NCBI RefSeq assembly: GCF_000014565.1
Contig: NC_008268.1
Span: 3,658,001 to 3,722,000, forward strand
Source: Rhodococcus jostii RHA1
Lineage (GTDB): Bacteria > Actinomycetota > Actinomycetes > Mycobacteriales > Mycobacteriaceae
Length of the DNA: 64,000 nt
Direction of reading: 5' to 3'
Part shown: piece after piece, positions 44,150 through 54,056 of the stretch
Layout of the letters: the number at the start of each line of letters is the position of its first letter
Numbering within the stretch: position 1 is the stretch's first letter
Notes under the pieces: generated by a model
Told to the model about the DNA's origin: nothing
What the model saw: only the letters and a program-made list of their open reading frames with translations
The model's database searches: none
Program-made: the position numbers and the translations under genes

Positions 44150-45511
44150 TCACAACCGGGCGGCCACGGCCAACGCCACGTGCTCGCACCACGGGCGCGC
44201 GACGACCTGCACCCCGATCGGCAACCCGGACCGGGTGCTTCCCACCGGAACGACGATGGACGGCAGACCCGTCACACTGATCGCGCGGCAACTCGCCAGG
44301 GCCTGAGACCACGTGAGCGAGTGCCCACCGACGTCGAACAGTTCCTCGCCCAGAGGCGGCGCCGGGATGGAGGCGACGGGAAGGACGAGCACGTCGCCCA
44401 TCTCGCCGAGCAATCGGTGGACGAGTTCCGCTCGCTGCGCCCACAGTCGCTCGACCAGGCGCCGGTCCACGTCCCGCGCGTCGGCGAGCATCATGGCGAT
44501 GTTCGTTCCGAAGTCGGTACCGAGTTCTTCGATGTCGGTGTGGGTTTCGACCGAACGCAACGTCCCGAACAGATCGTTCCCCTCCGACAGCGCCGCTCCC
44601 CGGTACGGTCGGGCGCAGAGCCGTCCGGCGGCGCCGGCGACGGCCGCGACAATCTCCGTGTCGACCGGGACGGTCCCGTCACCGGGCGCCCACGTGATGT
44701 CGAGACCCGGGAGGTCCACCGAAGCCGGGTCCGTCCAGCGGTACTGCCGGGACGAGAGCACCCGCAGCACGAGCGCCGCGTCGTCCAGGGTCCGCGCCAT
44801 CGGGCCGATCGTCTGCAGTGTGCCGTGCATGGTCGCCGGATTGGTCAACAAGTGATCGCCGGACGGGACGCCGGGATACTGTCCGTCGGGGTCCACCCGG
44901 CCGATCGTGGGGCGCACGGACCGCAGTCCCGTGCAGTGGGCGGGCCAGCGGACCGAGCCGCCGAAGTCGGTGCCGAGACCGACGACACTCATCCCGGACG
45001 CGATCGCTGCCGCCTCGCCGCCACTCGAACCGCCGGGGGAGCGGGCGACACCGTCGGGCCGCAGCGGGTTCACGGTGTACCCGAACAGGTCGTTGTGCGT
45101 CAGGCCGCTGGCCCCGAACTCCGGGGTGTTCGTCTTCCCGACGAGAATCGCGCCGGCCGCCCTCATCGCGGCCACCGCGGGCGCGTCGACACGCGGCACG
45201 TTGTGCTCGAGCGCGCGCGACCCCGCCGTCGTCCGGACACCTGCGGTCGCGATCAGGTCCTTCACGGTGAACGGGACCCCGGCCAGCGGACCGACGTCCT
45301 CCCCTCGGCCGATGCGGGTGTCGAGGTCGTCGGCGGCCCGGATCGCCTGATCCTCGGCGACGGTGACGACGGCGTTCAGCTCCGGGTTCCGGGCCTTGAT
45401 GTGCGCCAGGTGGTCGTCGAGCACCTCGCTCGCGGACACCTCCCGGTTCGTCACCGCGCGGGCGATCGTCTGCGCGTCCGAGCCGACCCAGCTGCCGTCG
45501 TTACCCCACAC
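44150..45511 (-). CDS. Amidase signature family hydrolase
   Basis: A 453-residue amidase. The Ser-cisSer-Lys triad is complete: Lys84 in GVPFTVKD, cis-Ser162 in SPGGSSGGEAAA and nucleophile Ser186 in TDFGGSVR. Length is normal for the family. It hydrolyses a C-N amide bond; the substrate cannot be read, and these proteins are often named GatA-like or 6-aminohexanoate-dimer-hydrolase-like without basis. It is convergent with the CoA-transferase gene (23-bp gap) and could act on a ring-opened amide from the nearby pathway (inference). Start ATG 45511 is supported by conserved N-terminal length; the box AGGAGG lies 5-10 bases upstream. Confidence 0.88.
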   Translation of the reverse strand: MWGNDGSWVGSDAQTIARAVTNREVSASEVLDDHLAHIKARNPELNAVVTVAEDQAIRAADDLDTRIGRGEDVGPLAGVPFTVKDLIATAGVRTTAGSRALEHNVPRVDAPAVAAMRAAGAILVGKTNTPEFGASGLTHNDLFGYTVNPLRPDGVARSPGGSSGGEAAAIASGMSVVGLGTDFGGSVRWPAHCTGLRSVRPTIGRVDPDGQYPGVPSGDHLLTNPATMHGTLQTIGPMARTLDDAALVLRVLSSRQYRWTDPASVDLPGLDITWAPGDGTVPVDTEIVAAVAGAAGRLCARPYRGAALSEGNDLFGTLRSVETHTDIEELGTDFGTNIAMMLADARDVDRRLVERLWAQRAELVHRLLGEMGDVLVLPVASIPAPPLGEELFDVGGHSLTWSQALASCRAISVTGLPSIVVPVGSTRSGLPIGVQVVARPWCEHVALAVAARL

Positions 45512-45650
45512 ATGTCCTCCTCGGCTCGTGCTCAGGGGTCGACGCTAGACACCCCCACACCCGCCGCACACGGCCAGTGTGCACAGGAAACCGTCGCCCG
45601 AGCTGTGAAGAGTTGATACTTCGCCGCGCCACGGGCTCTGGGAGGATCGG

Positions 45651-46829
45651 GTGATGCTCTCGCCCTGGGTCCGCCTCGCCGCCGCGCTGTTCGCGGTCAG
45701 CTGGGGTGCCAACCAGTTCGCCCCGATGCAGCTCGTCTACCGCGAACATCTCGGTCTCGGCAACGGCTCGTTCACCGCGATGCTCGCGTCGTACGTCGTC
45801 GGGCTGGTACCCGCCCTGCTGTACTTCGGGCGCGTGTCCGACCGGTTCGGCCGGCGCGCGGTGATCCGCCCGATGATCCCCGTCGGCATCGTCTCCTCCC
45901 TCGTCCTCATCGCGGGCGCCGCCGTCCCCGACCTGCTCTACCTGGGCCGGGTGCTGGCCGGACTCGCCTCCGGCATGGCGTTCGGCGCCGGAACCGCCTG
46001 GATGAAGGAACTCAGCTCCACCGCGCCCGCCGGGGCGGGTGCACGCCGCGCCGCCGTGTCGTTGTCCGCGGGATTCGGCTGCGGAGCCCTGTTCGCCGGC
46101 ATGATCGCGCAGTGGCTCCCCGCCCCCGAACTGCTCCCGTACCTGGTGCACATCGCGTTGATGCTCGGGGCCCTTGCGTTGGTGTGGGCGGTGCCCGACG
46201 TGCGCGTCCGGGCGACCGACCTCACCGCCACACCCCTGTCGGCGCTGGCGACACCCCAGTTCCGGTGGCGCATCGCGCCCTGGGCACCGTGGGTGTTCGG
46301 TGTGGCGACCGTGTCGTTCGCGACCCTTCCGCCGCTCGTCTCCGAGTCGCTGCGGTCCACGTCGGTGGCCTTCACCGGGCTCGTCGCGGCGCTGACCCTG
46401 ATCACCGGGGCGATGATCCAGCCGTGGGCCAAACGGTGGTCGCAGCAGGACGACGCCGCCGCCGGGATCCGGGTCGGCATCACCCTCGGGGTGCTGGGCT
46501 TCGGCGCCGCGACCGTGGTCGCATACACGGACGGCGCGCTGTCCGTCGCCGCGATCGTCGTCGCGGCCTTCCTCCTCGGATCCTGCTACGGCATCCTGCT
46601 CGGATCCGGTCTGGCGTCCGTCGAAAGACTGGCACCGGCAGACGAACTCGCACAGACCGTGGCGGTGTTCTACTGCCTGATTTACGTCGGCTTCACCGTC
46701 CCGTTCGTCATCTCACTACTCGCCCCGCACGTCGGTTACGCCGCCTGCTTCGTGGGGGCGGCACTGCTGATGCTGCTGTCCGTGGCAGTGGGCCGGATGG
46801 TGAAGGACCGGCACCTCACCCACACGTGA
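45651..46829 (+). CDS. MFS transporter
   Basis: A 392-residue 12-helix protein. The loop motif GRVSDRFGRRAVIRP after TM2 is the MFS signature, and LASGMAFGAGTAWMKELS marks TM4-5. No substrate signature is recognised. Start is GTG 45651 or ATG 45654; GGGAGG lies 6-10 bases upstream. It is divergent from the amidase gene by 139 bp. The stop codon (46827-46829) sits inside a long hairpin. Confidence 0.8.
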   Translation: MMLSPWVRLAAALFAVSWGANQFAPMQLVYREHLGLGNGSFTAMLASYVVGLVPALLYFGRVSDRFGRRAVIRPMIPVGIVSSLVLIAGAAVPDLLYLGRVLAGLASGMAFGAGTAWMKELSSTAPAGAGARRAAVSLSAGFGCGALFAGMIAQWLPAPELLPYLVHIALMLGALALVWAVPDVRVRATDLTATPLSALATPQFRWRIAPWAPWVFGVATVSFATLPPLVSESLRSTSVAFTGLVAALTLITGAMIQPWAKRWSQQDDAAAGIRVGITLGVLGFGAATVVAYTDGALSVAAIVVAAFLLGSCYGILLGSGLASVERLAPADELAQTVAVFYCLIYVGFTVPFVISLLAPHVGYAACFVGAALLMLLSVAVGRMVKDRHLTHT

Positions 46830-46865
46830 GTGGCGAAGCGTGCCCTGGCACGCTTCGCCACTCAC
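46826..46865. terminator. Long perfect hairpin at convergent junction (repeat family 2, copy 2)
   Basis: GTGAGTGGCGAAGCGTGCC pairs with GGCACGCTTCGCCACTCAC around a 2-base centre: a 19-bp perfect stem. It is nearly the same sequence as the hairpin at 28400. It lies between the MFS gene (plus) and a membrane-protein gene (minus) and contains the MFS stop codon in its left arm. Confidence 0.85.
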
Positions 46866-46877
46866 CTACGGAGGGTC

Positions 46878-47723
46878 CTACCGTTCGGTCGCGCCGCACT
46901 CGCCGCATGCGGGCACCAGCGCCTCACTGCGCGGCTGCGGCGCACCGGCCTGCGACCGCACCGGGAGCAGCGGCGGCCACGGCCAGTGCTGGCCGAGGCG
47001 GCCCCGCGCACGCAGGAAGCCGAGACCGAGCACGAGCCCGAAGATCAGGTGCCCGATCAGCGACAACGTGATCGTCGTCGGCGTGAGCGGGAACATGTCG
47101 TGCTGTCCGTGTGGCGACAGGGCGACCGTTCCGATGAGCCCGGCCCACACCGGGAACACCGCGAAGGTGACGAACGCGAGGATGACGACGCGGCGCGACC
47201 GATGCTGGAGGCCGAGTGCGAGGGCGACGAGGAAGAAGGCGATTCCGATGCCGCCGCCGTCACCGAGATACCGCCACAGGTAGCCGACGATCGCGCCGGT
47301 CCGGGTGTCGGTTCCCGAGTGCAGCCACGTCCCCATTTTCGGAATGAAGTCGCCCCACAGCCCGAGCAGATACACGGTGTCGAGGCGGAAGACGTCGTAG
47401 GCCAGACACGCGAACATGCCCCAGCCGAGGCCGTGGCCGACGATGCGGTCGATCGGGTGCGGAGCGAACACGCACAACACGGCGAGGGTGGCGGCGAGCG
47501 GAATGATCACCAGCGCACCGGTGGCATTCATCGGCACGACGCCGAACACCTGCGCCGAGATCGCGAGCAGCGGCAGGGAGGCGAGCAGCAGATACAGGCC
47601 GATCCGGGCGAAGGCCCAGTGGTGACGGACCGCCTTCCGGACGGATTCGACGGCGGGCAACGCCACGCCCGGCGGATCGTGTTCGTGGACGTCGGGGACG
47701 GTGGTGCCGAGGATGCGGGGCAT
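46878..47723 (-). CDS. Polytopic membrane protein of unknown function
   Basis: A 281-residue protein I do not recognise. About seven hydrophobic helices are visible (for example IGLYLLLASLPLLAISAQVFGVV, ALVIIPLAATLAVLCVF, GIGIAFFLVALALGL, VVILAFVTFAVFPVWAGLIGTV and LSLIGHLIFGLVLGLGFL). The C-terminal tail ends with a cysteine pair, CGECG. Start ATG 47723 has GAAAGGA upstream; the ORF extends to 47840 without ribosome-site support. It is preceded by a hairpin and the prolyl-tRNA synthetase gene on the same strand, and convergent with an MFS gene. Confidence 0.65.
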   Translation of the reverse strand: MPRILGTTVPDVHEHDPPGVALPAVESVRKAVRHHWAFARIGLYLLLASLPLLAISAQVFGVVPMNATGALVIIPLAATLAVLCVFAPHPIDRIVGHGLGWGMFACLAYDVFRLDTVYLLGLWGDFIPKMGTWLHSGTDTRTGAIVGYLWRYLGDGGGIGIAFFLVALALGLQHRSRRVVILAFVTFAVFPVWAGLIGTVALSPHGQHDMFPLTPTTITLSLIGHLIFGLVLGLGFLRARGRLGQHWPWPPLLPVRSQAGAPQPRSEALVPACGECGATER

Positions 47724-47822
47724 GCGACGGATTCCTTTCGATCGAGGGACTTCTCTCTCCGAGTGGTCGGTTTTCGAGATCCCCAGCGTCCGACGAGTGC
47801 CCGGCATTCGAATAGTCCCCCG

Positions 47823-47844
47823 AGGGGTGGTGGTAGCCACCCCT
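47823..47844 (-). terminator. Possible terminator after the prolyl-tRNA synthetase gene
   Basis: AGGGGTGG and CCACCCCT form an 8-bp perfect stem with a 6-base loop, 15 bp beyond the synthetase stop on the minus strand. It could end that transcript or lie in the leader of the downstream membrane-protein gene. No U-tract is seen. Confidence 0.45.
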
Positions 47845-47858
47845 GTACGTGCGTCCCG

Positions 47859-50222
<2,364 letters not shown>

Positions 50223-50226
<4 letters not shown>

Positions 50227-51536
50227 CGCTGCCTCCTGCGCAGTCGGGCCCCCTGGCCTGCCGCTATGCCCGATCCGGCCAGGGCCAGACCTGCGAGGGA
50301 GCGGAGAACGTTGTCATCTGAGTGGGGAGTGGTGCCGCCAGCCCCCGTTTCCGGATGCCCCTTGGGGATGATGTATCCGTTGCCACCGGGGCCGCCCTTG
50401 CCTCCGCCGCCGGGTCCGCCTTGTTCGCCGGGTCCGCCTTGCTCACCCGGGCCACCTTGCTCACCCGGGCCACCTTGTTCGTCGGGTCCGCCCTGCTCAC
50501 CAGGTCCACCAGGACCGCCGGGGGGAGCGGGGGGAGCCGGAGGAGCCGGAGGAGCGGGGGGAGCCGGAGGGCCGGGGGGTGCCGGCGGGCCCGGAGGAGC
50601 GGGAGGGCCGGGAATTCCGGGGACACCGGGGATGCCGGGGACACCGGGGATGCCTCCGCCGGGGGGGATCGGAATGGGGATGGGAATCGGAATGGGAATC
50701 GGAATGATGGGACCGTTGGTGACGGTCGTAGTAGTGGTGGTCGGCGGTGCCGTGGTTGTCGTGGTCGGCGGCGGTGTCGTCGTGGACGTCGGCGGCGGCG
50801 TGACGCAGTTGGGCCGGGTGATGGTGTTGGTGTCCAGAGTGACTGCGCCGTTGCGTGCCAAGACGCGTCCGTTCACGGTGGTGCCGGTCTGCACCGAGAT
50901 CGAGGTCAACGCCATGATGGTTCCGACGAAGGTGGTGTTGGTCCCCAGGGTCGCTGAGCTACCCACCTGCCAGAACACGTTGCACGGGGAGGCCCCGTTG
51001 ATGAGAGCGACCGTGCTGCCCGACGCGGTGATCAACGTGGACCCGGCCTGAAAAATAAACACCGAGTTGGGATCACCCTGCGCATCGAGGGTGACGGTGC
51101 CGGTCAGTCCCATCGGGCCGGCCGTGTTGTAGGTGCCATCGACCAGAGTCAGGCCACCGAGATCGGGGGGCGCCGCCGCGGTGGCCGGCCGGCCGGCCGC
51201 ATCGTTGTATGCCGTCGTCAGATCGGATTGAGCCTGCAGCGCAACGGCATCGGCAACGTGTTGCGTGCCGTTGATCACCGTTCCCGGCGGAAAGCCGGTG
51301 ACCGCGCTGCCCGGACTGACACCCAGGTCCCCGGAGATAATCGACGGGCCGGTGTTGGTGACCGTTTGGCCCGCCAATATCGCGAAGGAGTTGGCTGTCC
51401 CCAGTCCGACCGGAGGATGAGCCGCTGACGCGACTCCACCGAAAACGATCACAGCCGTGGCGGTCGCCATGGCCGCCCCCGCCACAAACCAGCGACGCCG
51501 AGAACGCGCCTGGATCGAAGTGTGCACCGATGTCAC
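50223..51536 (-). CDS. DUF3494 ice-binding-like wall protein with collagen-like region and sorting signal
   Basis: 437 residues from GTG 51536, preceded by GAGGGG. Order: signal peptide (about 1-39, ending VASAA); DUF3494 ice-binding/adhesin domain (about 42-230: ANSFAILAGQTVTNTGPS, GDLGVSPGS, VFIFQAGSTL, VFWQVGSSATLG); a Thr/Pro-rich stalk; an Ile-Pro dipeptide run; a Gly-Pro-rich collagen-like stretch with GPP/APP triplets and GGPGEQ hexamers; then HPETGAGG (about 394-401), a weak hydrophobic segment and an RRRQR tail. The end is a non-canonical sortase signal with Pro and Thr-Gly in the right order. It is likely an envelope-displayed stalk protein; ice binding is possible, but DUF3494 proteins may also act as adhesins. 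Confidence 0.82.
50386..50710. repeat. Low-complexity collagen-like coding repeats
   Basis: Inside the DUF3494 gene. Tandem 18-bp units of the type coding GGPGEQ occupy about 50410-50510, 9- to 12-bp units coding GPP/APP about 50510-50610, 18-bp GIPGVP units about 50600-50650, and 12-bp ATCGGAATGGGG-type units coding PIPI about 50660-50710. Such tracts are expected to vary in length between strains by slippage. Confidence 0.8.
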
Positions 51537-51732
51537 GAATTTCCCCTCACCGTGGAGCGGTTGATGGCAGGAATCATTCGCAAACCACCCGGTATGTGTC
51601 AACGACCGGCGCGGTGTGTCGGTTATTAATTAATTTACGACCGAATAGCGAATCCACGCCTTCGCGGGAATTCGTCGATTTGGAACTGTCGCCCGAAGAG
51701 GTGTGACCGCCGCAGTTACGGAGAAAAGTACT

Positions 51733-51747
51733 GTTCTTCACAAGAAC
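51733..51747. promoter_or_regulatory. Perfect inverted repeat upstream of the sortase/ice-binding operon
   Basis: GTTCTTCACAAGAAC has perfect 6-bp arms around CAC. It lies about 200 bp upstream of the DUF3494 gene start in the AT-richer region. Protein-binding site by form only; the cognate regulator is unknown. Confidence 0.45.
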
Positions 51748-51808
51748 TAGAAGCGCGCGCCTGAGCAGGAGAACCCGGATCGGACCTGGCAGTGCGCGTT
51801 TCGCTTTC

Positions 51809-51897
51809 GGTTGAACGTACAGCAAGGTTCGCTTCTTTATGCTGGTTGGACGTACAGCAAGGTTCGCTAATTTATATGGGTTGGACGTTCGATAAGT
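51809..51897. repeat. Three direct repeats with exact 35-bp period
   Basis: Unit 1 starts at 51809, unit 2 at 51844 and a shorter unit 3 at 51879, each beginning GGTTGRACGT. Units 1 and 2 share ACGTACAGCAAGGTTCGCT; unit 3 retains GGTTGGACGTTCG before diverging. The period is exact (35 bp). The arrangement is like iterons or stacked operator sites. It lies in the non-coding gap about 270-360 bp from the ice-binding gene and 370-460 bp from the RHH gene. Confidence 0.8.
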
Positions 51898-52265
51898 TAG
51901 ATTGAAATATTGTTACCAAGCTACATTGCATGCCATTTCATACCGGCGGTACGGTACCCGGCGTCAAAACAATTACAGAAACGGTGAGCGTCCCTTTTCT
52001 CGGGCCGATGTCACAATTCTCGTATTGGTTTATTTTTCCGGTAACAAGTTGCATTGCGATCACGCGTGCTATCTTTCAATGTGTCAGCTTCAAGTTCCGT
52101 CCGCTCTGGTCGTAAATGTGGGCGACAGAATTTTTCCGATACTTCGCGTAACACTCAACATGTGCCTGCAAAGTCAGCCCTCCCGGACTGAACACGCGAG
52201 GGTGCGGCACCGAGGCCGCCGATCTCGTCGAACAGCTACCTCATCGGTACGTCAAGGAGATGAAG

Positions 52266-52523
52266 ATGGGCAACGAGCACTCCGCGGGAGCATCCGACAC
52301 CGTGCTGCAGATCGCGGCGCCGGATTGTGATTCGGATCCGCTCTTCCCGAGTACTACAGCCGAGGCCGCTCCGGTCTCCGTCGGTGCGGCGAAACTCCCG
52401 CAGTTCTCCGCGCGCGTGGACCCGGAGTTGCTGCGGCAGGTGAAGATCGAAGTAGCCACCCGCGGGACGACTTTGCAGGCTGCGACGGCCGAAGCATTCA
52501 GGCTGTGGCTGTCGTCGAAGTAG
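52266..52523 (+). CDS. Small ribbon-helix-helix (CopG/ParB-like) DNA-binding protein
   Basis: An 85-residue protein from ATG 52266, placed 6 bases after AAGGAG; the in-frame ATG at 52260 touches that box. A disordered N-terminal ~45 residues precede an RHH-type domain: a strand LPQFSARVDPE, then helix 1 LLRQVKIEVATRG, turn TTLQ and helix 2 AATAEAFRLWLSS. Such proteins occur as plasmid partition partners and antitoxins. In-frame open sequence upstream reads TEAADLVEQLPHRYVKEM, which looks protein-like and could be the end of a lost upstream gene such as a parA (inference). No partner gene is visible. Confidence 0.6.
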   Translation: MGNEHSAGASDTVLQIAAPDCDSDPLFPSTTAEAAPVSVGAAKLPQFSARVDPELLRQVKIEVATRGTTLQAATAEAFRLWLSSK

Positions 52524-52836
52524 CCCCGACCGGGACGTCCGATCTCGCCTTCGGCCCCGAGCCGCACAGATTCATCGGTACGGATCGTCTCGACAACTGC
52601 GGGAATGGGTGCCGGTAGCGCCGAAACAGAATGAACAGCCGAGGCCCGGCACCCAAGAATCCGAAGGCGAGTAGCCAGCGTGAATTACTCGCCACTTGGC
52701 CGACTCCGCCACAACCATCAATCTGGAGACGAAGTGACCTGACGGCGGCGCGCGGCATTCGGTTACGGGTACCAATATCTGGTTAACGCCGAGGAGTTGC
52801 TCAGAGCCAAGGGAGGTCGACAACGGACCCGGGCGG
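52524..52836. other. Gap with no supported gene
   Basis: 313 bp between the RHH gene and the convergent orphan gene. A stretch near 52759-52860 on the plus strand translates as AFGYGYQYLVNAEELLRAKGG, which looks protein-like but has no start or recognisable family. It may be a gene remnant. No tRNA or hairpin terminator was identified. Confidence 0.4.
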
Positions 52837-53349
52837 TCATTCCCCCGGGTGCCGGTCAAGGGCGTCCCAGGCGGTGCGCTGCTCGCACAGTTCGCCGATG
52901 GCGGCGACCGCGGTGCCTGTGTGCGGGTCGACCCACACCGGTTCTTCCTGGCGGAGGCGGGGGTTGAGGATGTGCCGTCCTCGCGATGGCCATTGGATGA
53001 ACTCGTAGCCGGTCAGCTCGCCTTGCGCGGTGTCGGCGACCCAGACCGTGGCCTGCGGGTAGGGGGCTTCCATCGAAACGCCGTGGCAGAGGTTGAACCC
53101 ACCGACCCCCGGCCCTCGCCAGCCGATGGTGACGGCGTACTGGTCAGTGATCGCGAGTTCCCACACCAGACGTTCTACCTGCACGTCGCGTCCGTATCGC
53201 AGGCACCACAGATCGCGGGCAACGGCTGCGATCGCGAGCAGCCACGCAGCCGGCGGCTCAAAGCCCGGAGTCTCGTAGAAGTCCGGACCGTCGTCGGTCA
53301 TAACGAAGCGCCACACCAAACTGTCCTGGTTCCATTCCGAGATCGGCAT
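52837..53349 (-). CDS. Hypothetical protein (orphan)
   Basis: A 170-residue protein I do not recognise. It is rich in Trp and acidic residues (SEWNQDSLVWRFVMTDDGPDF, AVTIGWRGPGVGGFN, YEFIQWPSRGRHILNPR), soluble, with no signal peptide or membrane helix. Start ATG 53349 is chosen because the conserved-looking sequence begins there; a longer frame to 53547 exists. No clear ribosome site. It lies between the RHH gene and the toxin-antitoxin pair in the putative accessory island. Confidence 0.5.
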   Translation of the reverse strand: MPISEWNQDSLVWRFVMTDDGPDFYETPGFEPPAAWLLAIAAVARDLWCLRYGRDVQVERLVWELAITDQYAVTIGWRGPGVGGFNLCHGVSMEAPYPQATVWVADTAQGELTGYEFIQWPSRGRHILNPRLRQEEPVWVDPHTGTAVAAIGELCEQRTAWDALDRHPGE

Positions 53350-53580
53350 GGAACGATCATCGCGGTCGATGACTTCCCGCGATGCGCTTTCACCTACGGG
53401 ATGGGATGGGAAGGTGACACTTTTTGCATGTTGAGCAACGTATTTCGTTCGCGATCCGGGCGGCGTGAACCCAGGACCCCAGCGGCCGTCGTCACCATCG
53501 ACCGAGCCTGAGTCCGTCATCCGTTCCGCTGCCGCGCCCAGCCGCATTGTGTGTTCGTTTTTTTCGTTTTATGGTGAGGT

Positions 53581-54039
53581 ATGGGCGCTGGGACGAACCA
53601 CACGGTACTGCCGCCGGCCACCGACGATCGGGATCTTCTCGCAGCGCTGAAGGCCGTTCTTGCTGGTTCCGAGGAGGTGTCGATCTCGTCCCCGGGCGGG
53701 TCGGTGCCGTTGCCGGACAGTGTCCGGGGTTTGCTCGTCGACGCGGTTGCTGCTTTGGATCGGGGTCAGGCGGTGACGGTGGAACCGCATCGCACGATGT
53801 TGACGACGCAGGAGGCTGCGGACCTGTTGGGGATTACGCGGCCGACGTTGGTGCGATTGTTGGAAGCGGGGAAGATCCCATACACCTCGCCCGGCCGGCA
53901 TCGGCGGGTGGAGTTGGCGGACGTGCTCGCATTCCAGCAGGGTGAGCGGGCGCGTCGGGGCCAGGTGTTCGAGGAGATGGCGCACGAGGAACCCCCGGAC
54001 CCGGGCGATGCCGCTGACGGCTTCGTGTCGACTCGTTGA
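53581..54039 (+). CDS. Antitoxin with excisionase-type HTH domain
   Basis: A 152-residue protein. Residues ~73-120 form a MerR/excisionase-like HTH (LTTQEAADLLGITRPTLVRLLEAGKIPYTSPGRHRRVELADVLAF). The N-terminal half is a helical region with DRDLLAALKAVLAG. This layout is that of actinobacterial HTH antitoxins paired with PIN toxins. A TATGGT box at 53570-53575, only 5 bases before the ATG, suggests a leaderless transcript (inference). The PIN-domain gene follows after 17 bp on the same strand. Confidence 0.8.
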   Translation: MGAGTNHTVLPPATDDRDLLAALKAVLAGSEEVSISSPGGSVPLPDSVRGLLVDAVAALDRGQAVTVEPHRTMLTTQEAADLLGITRPTLVRLLEAGKIPYTSPGRHRRVELADVLAFQQGERARRGQVFEEMAHEEPPDPGDAADGFVSTR

Positions 54040-54056
54040 TATAGGGCGGGGCGACC

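Larger units (their letters stand above)
51537..52265. other. AT-richer intergenic stretch without a convincing gene
   Basis: 729 bp between the divergent DUF3494 gene and the RHH gene. Base composition is visibly more AT-rich than the rest of the window (for example TTATTAATTAATTT near 51621-51634). Small ORFs of 61-142 codons exist on the plus strand but have no recognisable motif, poor codon bias and no ribosome site. It does contain a perfect inverted repeat at 51733 and 35-bp-period direct repeats at 51809, given separately. The last ~60 bp read in frame into the RHH gene. Confidence 0.6.

Noticed and set aside
50386..50710. Regular short repeats resembling a CRISPR array
   Set aside because: Units are 9-18 bp, contiguous, without spacers, and in frame inside a gene; no cas genes are present.
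51809..51897. Plasmid replication origin with iterons
   Set aside because: Direct repeats are real, but no Rep gene or AT-rich melting region with DnaA boxes is evident nearby, so an origin call is not supported.
51902..52330. A 142-codon open frame across the AT-richer gap
   Set aside because: It overlaps the RHH gene in another frame, has no ribosome site or recognisable sequence, and unusual composition for this genome.
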